Source: Gluconobacter cerevisiae (lineage in GTDB: Bacteria > Pseudomonadota > Alphaproteobacteria > Acetobacterales > Acetobacteraceae). Taken from it: a stretch of DNA of 64,000 bases. The notes beneath the pieces were generated by a model. It saw nothing but the letters and a program-made list of their open reading frames with translations. It made no database searches and was not told where the DNA came from. Position 1 is the stretch's first letter. Every line of letters starts with the position of its first letter. Positions 8,188-16,383 of the stretch are shown here, piece by piece. Made by a program: the position numbers and the translations under genes. The stretch is taken from NCBI RefSeq assembly GCF_015244675.1, contig NZ_JABCQO010000001.1, positions 1 to 64,000 on the forward strand. The letters are read 5' to 3'.

Positions 8188-10422
8188 ATGCACTCCAGCA
8201 GATATAGCAAATACTATACCATGATCAGTTTACTATCGTGCCGCAAATGCTTCCGGACCTGCGGTTTGATGGCCGTCAGCTTGACCCTCATCGGCACAGC
8301 TTTCGCAAACGACACCTCATCCAAACACAAATCCCGGACCGTCAAAAAAGCTGATCCTGCGAAAAAACCCGCCCCTTCCGAACACATCAGCGTCGTCGGG
8401 CATCTCAACAGCGAACGCGCCCGCATTTTCCCCGGTCTCGGCGCCGTGGACTACACCATCGACCAGCGCCAGATCGCGACCACACCCGGCGGCCAGAACG
8501 CCGCCTTCAGCCAGATCCTCCTCCGCGTCCCCGGCGTCGTTCTCGACAGCTATGGGGAAGTCCATGTCCGCGGCGAACATGGCGGCCTGACCTATCGCGT
8601 CAACGGCGTGCTCCTGCCGGAAGGGCTGAACGGTTTCGGACAGGAACTCGACACCCGCATCATCCAGTCCGTGGACCTGCTGACGGGCACGCTGCCCGCC
8701 CAGTTCGGCTTCCGCACCGCAGGCGTGGTGGACGTCACGACCAAGACTGGTGACAGCCTCAAGCACAATCAAGTCTCGCTGTATGGCGGCAGCTACAACA
8801 CGTTCGTCCCGTCCGTGCAGTTTGGCGGCCAGCATGGAAAACTGGACTATTTCACCACTCTCTCCTTCACCCGCAACAATATCGGCATCGAAAACCCGAG
8901 CGACACGTTCCGCGCCATCCATGACGTGACCGAACAGGAAAAAGCCTTCGCGTATCTATCCTACCATCTTGACGATGCGAGCCGGATCACGCTGCTGACG
9001 AGCGCCTCCTACGCGGATTTCGAAATCCCCAACTCGTTCAAGACATTCGACACAACCAGCCCGGACTACACGACCCTGTACAACGTCGCAGGCGTCAATC
9101 CGCATGACCCGTCCATGAACTGGGCCAATCTGAACGACAGCCAGACCGAACAGAACTATTACGCCGTGCTGTCTTATCAGCGCACGACCGAAAAGCTGAA
9201 CCTTCAGGTCTCACCCTATTTCCGCTACGGTCGGATCGACTACACTCCGGACCGGGACCGCGACCTGATCTATCAGGGCGTCTCGGAACACGAAGTTAAC
9301 GACTTCACGACCGGCGGCATGCAGGCCGATCTGTCTTACGAGATCGCCCCCCATCACACCCTGCGGGCCGGTCTTCTGGGGCAGTACACGTCCGAACGTC
9401 TGGATACGAACACGCTGGCCTTCACCGTGGACGATGCCGGAAACCAGACATCCGACATCGCAAAACGCATGATCGACAATACCGGAAACTGGTCCGTCGA
9501 AGCGGGTGCCTATATTCAGGATGAGTACAGAATCACCCGCACCCTGACCTTCAATTACGGCATCCGCTACGACCGCTTCGCCTCGTCTTTCGACAATGAA
9601 GGACAATTAAGCCCGCGCGCGAACATGGTCTGGAAACCCACCCGCACCACAACGCTGCATCTCGGCTATTCGCGCTATTTCGCCCCGCCCTCTCCGCAAT
9701 ATGTCTACCCGTCCACGCTCGCGCGCTTTGCGGGCACCACCAATGCGGCTGCGAACACGATCAACAACGCCACCAAAGTCGAGAAATCGAATTACGTCGA
9801 TGGCGGTATCCTCCAGCGCATCACACCCGAGTTCCAGATCACGCTCGATGCCTACGCCAAATGGGCGCATGACCTCACCGATCTCGGACAGTTCGGCCGC
9901 GCGGTCATCCTCGCCCCCTTCAGCTACAAACGCGGCCGCGTCTATGGCGCGGAATTCGGCAGCTCCTGGCGCCACGGCCCTTGGTCGATGTACGGCAACT
10001 TTTCCTACGTCAAAACCTCGGCCCGCGACATCAATTCGGCAGAGTACCAGTTCGATCTGGTCGAACTCGCCTATATCCGCAACCACGCAATCCAGCTCGA
10101 CCATCAGGGCGAATTCACCGCCACCGCAGGCGCATCCTGGACCACGAAACACGACATGGCCTATGTCGATTTCGTCTATGGCTACGGCCTGCGCAGCGGC
10201 TTCGCCAATCTGGAAAAGCAACCGCAATACGACGTCTTCAACATCGGCTACCAGCACACCTTCACAAAGGTTCCGTTCGGACATGACCTCAAGATCCGCG
10301 CGGACGTCATGAACCTGTTCGACAAACGCTACCAGCTCCGCAACGGCAGCGGCGTCGGCATCTATCAGGCCCAGTACGGCCAGCGGCGCGGCACGTTTTT
10401 CTCAGTCGTTTCGGAGTTCTGA
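8188..10422 (+). CDS. TonB-dependent outer-membrane receptor (amino-sugar locus)
   Basis: 744 aa with an N-terminal export signal (LMAVSLTLIGTAFA), a plug domain at about residues 70-190 containing ILLRVPGVVLDSYGEVHVRG, and a beta-barrel ending in Phe (VSVVSEF-like end), as expected for barrel assembly. It stands divergent from the nag operon, so the likely cargo is a GlcNAc compound such as chitooligosaccharide, by inference. It is clearly paralogous to the receptor at 24.9-27.2 kb: the plug and barrel align over their length (for example PSVQFGGQHGK versus PSVQFGGHHGK). Start at 8188 has no strong Shine-Dalgarno; ATG 8221 is an alternative. No STN extension is present, so transcriptional signalling through it is not predicted. 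Confidence 0.87.
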   Translation: MHSSRYSKYYTMISLLSCRKCFRTCGLMAVSLTLIGTAFANDTSSKHKSRTVKKADPAKKPAPSEHISVVGHLNSERARIFPGLGAVDYTIDQRQIATTPGGQNAAFSQILLRVPGVVLDSYGEVHVRGEHGGLTYRVNGVLLPEGLNGFGQELDTRIIQSVDLLTGTLPAQFGFRTAGVVDVTTKTGDSLKHNQVSLYGGSYNTFVPSVQFGGQHGKLDYFTTLSFTRNNIGIENPSDTFRAIHDVTEQEKAFAYLSYHLDDASRITLLTSASYADFEIPNSFKTFDTTSPDYTTLYNVAGVNPHDPSMNWANLNDSQTEQNYYAVLSYQRTTEKLNLQVSPYFRYGRIDYTPDRDRDLIYQGVSEHEVNDFTTGGMQADLSYEIAPHHTLRAGLLGQYTSERLDTNTLAFTVDDAGNQTSDIAKRMIDNTGNWSVEAGAYIQDEYRITRTLTFNYGIRYDRFASSFDNEGQLSPRANMVWKPTRTTTLHLGYSRYFAPPSPQYVYPSTLARFAGTTNAAANTINNATKVEKSNYVDGGILQRITPEFQITLDAYAKWAHDLTDLGQFGRAVILAPFSYKRGRVYGAEFGSSWRHGPWSMYGNFSYVKTSARDINSAEYQFDLVELAYIRNHAIQLDHQGEFTATAGASWTTKHDMAYVDFVYGYGLRSGFANLEKQPQYDVFNIGYQHTFTKVPFGHDLKIRADVMNLFDKRYQLRNGSGVGIYQAQYGQRRGTFFSVVSEF

Positions 10423-10442
10423 ACGGATGTAAGAACCCGGCC

Positions 10443-11666
10443 TCACACCGGAACAACCAGCCCCCGTGCAGGTTCCACAGCCGTGCCCGGAAAGACCGTC
10501 CCCACCGCATGCTGCGGCAGATGCAGATGATCGCACAGCACCCCCGCCACGACCGACCGCAGATCGGTCGTCGGCGCAAGGTCCCGGTTCTCGAACAACT
10601 GCCCGGATCGCAGACCGGGCCAGGTCCCCCCAACCTTCCCGCCTGCAACCGCACCGCCTGCCAGAAATGCGACCGTCCCCGTCCCGTGATCCGTCCCCCC
10701 CGTGCCATTGATCCGCACGGTCCGCCCGAATTCCGTCAAAGCCAGAACCACGGTGCGGTTCCAGCTCTCGCCCAGCCCCTGACGCAGCGCCCCAATGCCG
10801 CGGTCAAGCTGCGCCAGCGGCCCGCCCAGCCGCCCGAGTTGCCCGGCATGCGTGTCCCACCCCCCGATTTCCAGCGCCGCCACACGCGGACCATGCGCCG
10901 TCGCCAACATCTCTCCCGCTGCCGTGGAAAGCTGCGTAAACGCGTCGATTTTCCGCGGCTTGCCCGCAGCATCCACACCCGGCGCAGCAGCCATGCCCCC
11001 TTGCGTCATGGCGGCATCCGAAAATCCCCGTGCTTTCAGAGCATTCCGCAACGCCGGTCCCGTCACCGGGTCGGACGCATTCAGCGCCAGAATCTGGCCA
11101 TACAGATCCGCATCCGGATGCTGGCTCCCCGCAGGCGCATAACTTCCAACCCGCGCCGAACCACGCAGCAGAAGCGGTACCGTCAGCCCCATCGCCAGCC
11201 CATACCCATCTGGCCGGTTCGCCTTGCCCTGAAGGACGGAAACAGCCCGGTTCAGCCATCCGCTCCCCAGACGCTCATCCGCCCCGCTCTCCAGATAATC
11301 CTGCGCCTCGAAGTGCGACCGGCTGCGATAATGCCCCGCAACGGCGTGGATCGGCAGCATCTGCCCCTGCCCGTAAAGCCCGTGCAGCGTCACGAGAGAT
11401 GGATGCAGCCCGTAAAACCCACCCAGATCGAGCAGCCCGCCCTCCTGCCCCGGCTCGGGCAGAACCAGCGCCCGGCGATACGACGCCAGATCCGGATCTC
11501 CATACGGCGTCACGGCCGACAATCCGTCGAGCGCACCGCGAAGCAGGATCACCACCAGACGCGGATCGTCCGGCCCACCAGAAGAGCCCGCAAAAGCAAG
11601 GGAAGACCGCCCGAGCGTCCACGCGGACGTCAGACCCAGCAGAGCGGTACGACGGGATATCATCAT
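10443..11666 (-). CDS. DUF1501 protein, twin-arginine exported
   Basis: 407 aa. N-terminus SRRTALLGLTSAWTLGRSS is a twin-arginine signal followed by a hydrophobic stretch. The body has the DUF1501 landmarks LVVILLRGALDGLSAVTPYGD, LEIGGWDTHAGQ and VVLALTEFGRTVRINGTGGTDHGTG, related to sulfatase-like alpha/beta folds. The catalytic role is not established. It follows the DUF1800 gene by 3 bp, the standard pairing of these two families, so they very likely act together in the periplasm. It converges with the TonB receptor with 20 bp between stops. Confidence 0.88.
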   Translation of the reverse strand: MMISRRTALLGLTSAWTLGRSSLAFAGSSGGPDDPRLVVILLRGALDGLSAVTPYGDPDLASYRRALVLPEPGQEGGLLDLGGFYGLHPSLVTLHGLYGQGQMLPIHAVAGHYRSRSHFEAQDYLESGADERLGSGWLNRAVSVLQGKANRPDGYGLAMGLTVPLLLRGSARVGSYAPAGSQHPDADLYGQILALNASDPVTGPALRNALKARGFSDAAMTQGGMAAAPGVDAAGKPRKIDAFTQLSTAAGEMLATAHGPRVAALEIGGWDTHAGQLGRLGGPLAQLDRGIGALRQGLGESWNRTVVLALTEFGRTVRINGTGGTDHGTGTVAFLAGGAVAGGKVGGTWPGLRSGQLFENRDLAPTTDLRSVVAGVLCDHLHLPQHAVGTVFPGTAVEPARGLVVPV

Positions 11667-11669
11667 GGC

Positions 11670-12977
11670 TCAGCGCCTCTGGAATTCAGGGGAGGAAAAC
11701 AGCAGGGCCAGCGCATCCTGACGCGACCCGGCATGATGCATGGCCGTGCGGGTCTGCGGTCGCAGGGCCGGACCAAGGGCAATATCGGCGACATCCATCG
11801 GATCACCGGTCCGGACATGCGCCGCCACGCGCCAGGCCCAGTCCGTCCGCGCCAGCATGTCCGCAGGCGCGGACCAGTCCGCCGCATCGTCGCTCCAGCC
11901 ATTGGGCAGCGGCGCGGTCCAGAGCGGCTGCCCGAGCGACGCAAAACCCGAAACCAGCTGATGCGCCGGAGAATGCGGATCGCCCGGCTGGCTGGGCGCG
12001 CCCCCTACGGACAACGCCCGCAAAACTGCCGTGACATAATCCATGGGGGAGCGGAATTTGCCCCCGCCCAAAGCCGGTTCCGGCAATGCCCCCAGCGCCA
12101 GAGACGCCGCCCGCAGATCCCCGCCACTGGCCTGCAAAACACCCTCGACATGCCGTACGGAGGCTGGCGCTGGCGTATCCGAAACGAAATGTCGGACCAT
12201 TTGCGTCGCGATATGACGGTAGGTCGCCGGATGCGTGCCCAGAAACTGCAACGCCTGCACGCCGCCCTCCTCGCCTTCGGGGAAAGCCTGTCCCATGAGC
12301 GTTTTCACACCCGGCTCATGCGCCTTTTCGCGGAACACGAACCCCGGTTCTTCGGCTTTCAGATCCACGCCCCATCCCGTCAGGATCGCGGCAAAAGACG
12401 TCACATCCGCCTGACTGTACCCGGAAGCAGGCGAGACGGTATGCAACTCCAGACATTCGCGGGCCAGATTTTCATTCAGTCCGCGATGGCTCCTGCGCCC
12501 CGCCACGCTGTCCGGCCCGATGGAGGACGCATTGTCCAGATACATCAGCATCGCCGGATGCCGCATGACCGCCAGCAGCATGTCCGAAAACCGCCCCGTC
12601 ACATGCGGGCGGATCGCCTCGCGCATATAGGCGCCCACAACGGCACGCGTACTGCCCTGCCGCAGACTGACTGTGAAATGATTGAACCAGAACCAGACGA
12701 GCCGCTCCCGGAACGGCTGCTCCGTCAGCAGCAGATTGTCCATCTGTGTTGCGACTTCAGCCTGAAAGATCGGCTTGACCAGCGGATCGCCCTGCATCTT
12801 GGCCTTCCGCTGTTCCCGCAGCGCCACCAACCCGTCCGCACACGGCCCCACACCCGCAAACACGGCCCTGTCCGGCCCGGTCAACTGACCCGCCAGCCAG
12901 TCCTGAACGGACAGACCAGAACTGGAGCCATCCCGCTGGCCCCACCCAAACCTGTTAATTGCGCTGACTGATCGCAT
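11670..12977 (-). CDS. DUF1800 protein
   Basis: 435 aa. Starts with INRFGWGQRDG, the usual opening of DUF1800 proteins, then shows LVWFWFNHFTVSL, MLMYLDNASSIG, NENLARECLELHTVSPASGYSQADVTSFAAILTGWGV and the C-terminal RSPMDYVTAVLRAL, all family landmarks. Function is unknown; the family is nearly always coupled to a DUF1501 gene, as here. No strong signal peptide is visible. The start at 12977 has GAGG upstream. Upstream gap 12978-13134 probably carries the promoter. Confidence 0.88.
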   Translation of the reverse strand: MRSVSAINRFGWGQRDGSSSGLSVQDWLAGQLTGPDRAVFAGVGPCADGLVALREQRKAKMQGDPLVKPIFQAEVATQMDNLLLTEQPFRERLVWFWFNHFTVSLRQGSTRAVVGAYMREAIRPHVTGRFSDMLLAVMRHPAMLMYLDNASSIGPDSVAGRRSHRGLNENLARECLELHTVSPASGYSQADVTSFAAILTGWGVDLKAEEPGFVFREKAHEPGVKTLMGQAFPEGEEGGVQALQFLGTHPATYRHIATQMVRHFVSDTPAPASVRHVEGVLQASGGDLRAASLALGALPEPALGGGKFRSPMDYVTAVLRALSVGGAPSQPGDPHSPAHQLVSGFASLGQPLWTAPLPNGWSDDAADWSAPADMLARTDWAWRVAAHVRTGDPMDVADIALGPALRPQTRTAMHHAGSRQDALALLFSSPEFQRR

Positions 12978-13134
12978 GGCATCCTCGCGAAACGGGGCGA
13001 TAACGGGAGTCGATACCCTACAGAACGCTGATCCCCCGATGTGGCGAAAGATGGGCCGTCAGATGTGAAATTTTTTAGACTTTCCCCGAGACGGTTATCG
13101 GAGGTTTCCCCCCGACAGAAACCAGAAAAACACC

Positions 13135-13923
13135 TTAACGGTCAACCAGAACCGGGTCAGCGAAGCGGCGGTTTTCCAAAACAGGGAGTACGCGCCGCGC
13201 ATGGGCAATCCGCTCGCGGTCCAGCGTGGCAAAACCCAGAGTGGGCAATTCACCCAGCGCAAGCGCAATCACGCCCAGCGGATCGATCACCATACTGGCG
13301 CCGCAGTTGCGCGCACCGCACTCCCCAACCGCCACGACATAACAGGTGTTCTCCAAAGCCCGCGCCACGGCCATGATTTCCCAGTGCCGTTCCTTCATCG
13401 GGCCTCTGACCCAGGCCGCGGGCAACAATATGGCCTCAGCCCCCGCCAGAGCGAGATGGCGCGCCAGTTCCGGGAAGCGCACATCATAGCAGGTCATCAG
13501 ACCGACCTTCATGTCACCGATCTGCACCACCGGCGGCAGTTCCAGACCCGGCGATGTCCGCTGGGATTCCTTCATGCTGAACGCATCGTAGAGATGCAGC
13601 TTGCGGTACTGCGCAATGAACGCTCCGTCGCGCAAAACAAACTGCGTGTTGTAGAAGCGTCCGTGCCCGTCCGGCACATTCACACATCCTGCTACGGCAA
13701 TCCCGTGACTGGCCGCGCGCAGCCCTTCCATGAACGGTCCGTCCAGCGGCTGGGCCGTCTGGGGCAGAAGCTCCGGATTGTTGATGTCCTGCGCCAGAAT
13801 ACCTTCCGGCAGAACAAGCAGTTCAGCGCCGCCCGCCTTTGCCTGTGCGATCAGATCCAGACATTGCCGCTGGTTGGTTTCCCAGTCCGGCGCCACAGCA
13901 AACTGTCCCAGAGCAACTTTCAT
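13135..13923 (-). CDS. Carbon-nitrogen hydrolase (nitrilase superfamily amidase)
   Basis: 262 aa cytoplasmic amidase of the nitrilase superfamily. The catalytic triad is visible: Glu in LLVLPEGIL, Lys in QYRKLHLYDAF and Cys in GLMTCYDVRFPELARHLALAGAE. The pattern is closest to the Nit1/Nit2-like branch (deaminated glutathione amidase, omega-amidase) but specificity cannot be fixed by eye. I chose the start at 13923 (MKVALGQFAVAPDW), where the fold begins; an upstream ATG at 14067 would add a low-complexity Asn/Ser-rich stretch encoded by AT-rich DNA that looks non-coding. Single gene with its own promoter likely in the AT-rich gap. Confidence 0.88.
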   Translation of the reverse strand: MKVALGQFAVAPDWETNQRQCLDLIAQAKAGGAELLVLPEGILAQDINNPELLPQTAQPLDGPFMEGLRAASHGIAVAGCVNVPDGHGRFYNTQFVLRDGAFIAQYRKLHLYDAFSMKESQRTSPGLELPPVVQIGDMKVGLMTCYDVRFPELARHLALAGAEAILLPAAWVRGPMKERHWEIMAVARALENTCYVVAVGECGARNCGASMVIDPLGVIALALGELPTLGFATLDRERIAHARRVLPVLENRRFADPVLVDR

Positions 13924-14351
13924 CATCGCATTCCATTTTCCATAAGAGCGGACACTCGCCCACATCCAGTCTTCGTAGCATGGCCGCCCCAGAAAACATG
14001 GTGAAGATGCTGGAAGATAATAATTTTTATTATTAGGAGAAAATTCCTCAGAGAAAGAACCATTCAAGAAAAATTTTAATATAAATTAAGCACTAATTTA
14101 CTAATATAGTATATCAATAATATTTATTATAGTTAATAAACAAAACATCAAACAATTTTATCAAAATTTACTGTAATTTTCTTTTCTATTACCCCCCGAA
14201 CAGCATCTTCATTCTTAAAAAAGACTTCAAGATTCCGTTATAATGCTCATGAGGCATACCAAAATATTGTCATTTTCCCGCGCATCTCCGCGGCTTTCGG
14301 GCTTCTGACATTCTTCTGAAAATATTTTTAAAAGCTATCAAGCCCGAGTTC
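13924..14351. other. AT-rich intergenic region
   Basis: 428 bp without a credible gene. From about 14010 to 14260 it is strikingly AT-rich for this genome, with runs such as TTTTTATTATTA and repeated AATTTT/ATTAATA motifs. It separates the amidase from the divergent porin gene, so it probably holds both promoters and could be a target of an H-NS-like or other xenogeneic silencer, or carry UP elements. I see no hairpin terminator or RNA gene. Confidence 0.6.
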
Positions 14352-14411
14352 ATGCACATGTTCGTGACATCTTTTGACATGGGGGATTACTTGATTCTGC
14401 TCACCTTCCGT

Positions 14412-16343
14412 ATGCTGCGATCCCTGCGTTATTCGGGACGTGCATCCCTGTTTCTTGGAACAGCTCTGGGCGCTCTTTCACTCAGCACGCAGGCCCGGGC
14501 CGACGACGATATTGTTTCAAGAATGGAACAGGAAATGAGCCGTCTTCAGGCTGCTCAGGCTCATGTTCAGGAAGAGCAGCGTGCCATCAATCACGACATG
14601 GCCATTCTGAAAGCAGAAATCGCCCGACACCACGCTTCTGGCCCATCAACGGCCCGCGCAGACTCTCCCCATGCCGAACAGATCGCTTCGCAGGAAAGCC
14701 ATTCCGGCCATATCGCCACTGCTTCTATGCGCCGTCACGGCATCAAAACGGTCGAGCCCACAGAAATCGCCGGCTCCGGACATGACATGACGGCCACGTC
14801 CGGTTCGGCGCCAATACATGGCGCTCACACACGACGCGACAGGGTGTCCCTCTCGCCAAGCGGACGCGACCTGATCGACACCGGCAAAGGCTCGGAACTT
14901 GCCGTCGTGGGCCATCGCGCCGAAGACGTTCTGGTTCATTTCGCAGAGAACGGCGTCGGCCCTCATCCGCGTGAAACTGTTGGCGCGCAGTCTGCGGGTG
15001 CGATTGGCGATCACGGCGTCTTCCATCTCGGCCCCGTAACACTCATGCTGGGTGGATTCGTTGATACTGCCGTCGTGCTTGAAAACCGCCATATCGCCTC
15101 GGACACATTCAATTACTGGCAGGACATGCCGTATCCGAACGAGCCGCGCTATCACACCAACAATTTCACGGGCGGCGCACGCTATAGCCGCCTGTCCCTT
15201 CTGGCGCGCGGGAATATTGATTCGGAATCGACGATTTCCGGTTTCTTTGAATCCGATTTCGGCGCAGGTGCGGTCACGACCGACCCCTACGAAAGCAACA
15301 GCTATTCCTTCCGTCTGCGTCAGGCCTATCTCGCCTATGACGACAACAAGGAAGGTTGGCATTTCCTCGGCGGTCAGGCCTGGAGCCTGCTGACGCCGGG
15401 CCGTGCGGGTATCGTCGCGCGGCAGGAAAGTCTTCCGGAAACGATCGAGGCTTCCATGCTCGCAGGCCAGACATGGTCGCGGCAATGGCAGGTCCGCATC
15501 GTGAAGGATTTCTTCCACCATCGCCTGTGGACAGGCCTTTCCATCGAAAATCCGGCCACGCTGTATGATACGACCGGCTTTTCTGCGAGCAATGGCGCTG
15601 TCTCCATGCCCAATGGCTCGACCGTCACGATCGGCGAGAACGGCGTTGGCCTGACGAACGACACGTCGATGTTCTCCAACGAAATCGCACCCGATGTCAT
15701 CGGCAAAGTCGCCTACGACCCCATTTGGGGCCATTACGAAATGGAAGGTATCCTGCACTTCCCGCATGACCGCGTGACTATGGGCCATACCGGACATAAC
15801 AACACCGCTGTGGGCGGGGGCGCGGGTGGCTCCATGATCCTGCCGCTGATTCCCGGCAAGGTCGAGCTGCGCATGGCCGGTCTCGCGGGCTGGGGCATCA
15901 ACCGCTACGGGTCCGTGCTGTTGCCCGACGCTACAATCAAGGCCAGTGGCAGCCCCGATCCACTCTTTGGTATTCAGGCGCAGGCAGGCATTATCGCGCA
16001 TCCCAATCCGCGGATTGATGTGTACGGCTATTTCGGCACACAGCGCGTCGGCCATTCCTATTTCAACGAAAATGGCGGAGCCTACGGCTACGGCAATCCG
16101 ACTTATTCCAATGCAGGCTGCCTTCAGGAACTGTCTGCCCTGTCCTGCACCGCCAACACGCGCGGCGTGTCCGAAGTCACGATCGGCGGCTGGTGGCGCT
16201 TTTTCAAAGGCAAGTTCGGCACTGTCGAAGCAGGTACGCAGCTTGCTTATGCCCGGCGTCAGATCTGGTCCGGCATCGGTGGCGATCCGCATACCAGCAT
16301 GAGCCAGATTTTCTTCGACTTCCGCTACCTGCCCTTCCAGTAA
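14412..16343 (+). CDS. Outer-membrane porin with N-terminal coiled coil (DcaP/OprP-like)
   Basis: 643 aa from the chosen ATG. Signal peptide RYSGRASLFLGTALGALSLS ending ARA; then a coiled coil of about 40 residues (IVSRMEQEMSRLQAAQAHVQ and following), as in trimeric DcaP-type porins; then a His/Ser-rich linker of about 100 residues; then a beta-barrel beginning LGGFVDTAVVLENR with repeated aromatic strands and the C-terminal FFDFRYLPFQ. Related proteins are diffusion porins for small acids or sugars. The start is uncertain: ATG codons at 14352, 14379 and 14412 are in frame and none has a strong Shine-Dalgarno; 14412 gives the best signal peptide. Confidence 0.8.
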   Translation: MLRSLRYSGRASLFLGTALGALSLSTQARADDDIVSRMEQEMSRLQAAQAHVQEEQRAINHDMAILKAEIARHHASGPSTARADSPHAEQIASQESHSGHIATASMRRHGIKTVEPTEIAGSGHDMTATSGSAPIHGAHTRRDRVSLSPSGRDLIDTGKGSELAVVGHRAEDVLVHFAENGVGPHPRETVGAQSAGAIGDHGVFHLGPVTLMLGGFVDTAVVLENRHIASDTFNYWQDMPYPNEPRYHTNNFTGGARYSRLSLLARGNIDSESTISGFFESDFGAGAVTTDPYESNSYSFRLRQAYLAYDDNKEGWHFLGGQAWSLLTPGRAGIVARQESLPETIEASMLAGQTWSRQWQVRIVKDFFHHRLWTGLSIENPATLYDTTGFSASNGAVSMPNGSTVTIGENGVGLTNDTSMFSNEIAPDVIGKVAYDPIWGHYEMEGILHFPHDRVTMGHTGHNNTAVGGGAGGSMILPLIPGKVELRMAGLAGWGINRYGSVLLPDATIKASGSPDPLFGIQAQAGIIAHPNPRIDVYGYFGTQRVGHSYFNENGGAYGYGNPTYSNAGCLQELSALSCTANTRGVSEVTIGGWWRFFKGKFGTVEAGTQLAYARRQIWSGIGGDPHTSMSQIFFDFRYLPFQ

Positions 16344-16352
16344 GAGCTCTTC

Positions 16353-16383
16353 GCACCGGACAGACTTAGCTCTGTTCCGGTGC
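16353..16383. terminator. Hairpin between convergent porin and RND genes
   Basis: GCACCGGACAGA and TCTGTTCCGGTGC pair with one bulged base around a 6-nt loop. The structure spans the stop codon of the minus-strand RND gene and lies 10 bp after the porin stop, so it may terminate both transcripts. There is no T tract. Confidence 0.45.

Noticed and set aside
10509-12971. Long plus-strand open frame (820 codons) opposite the DUF1501/DUF1800 genes
   Set aside because: Its translation is Arg/Pro/His-rich with no domain, and the minus-strand genes carry clear family motifs. It is a by-product of high GC codon use.
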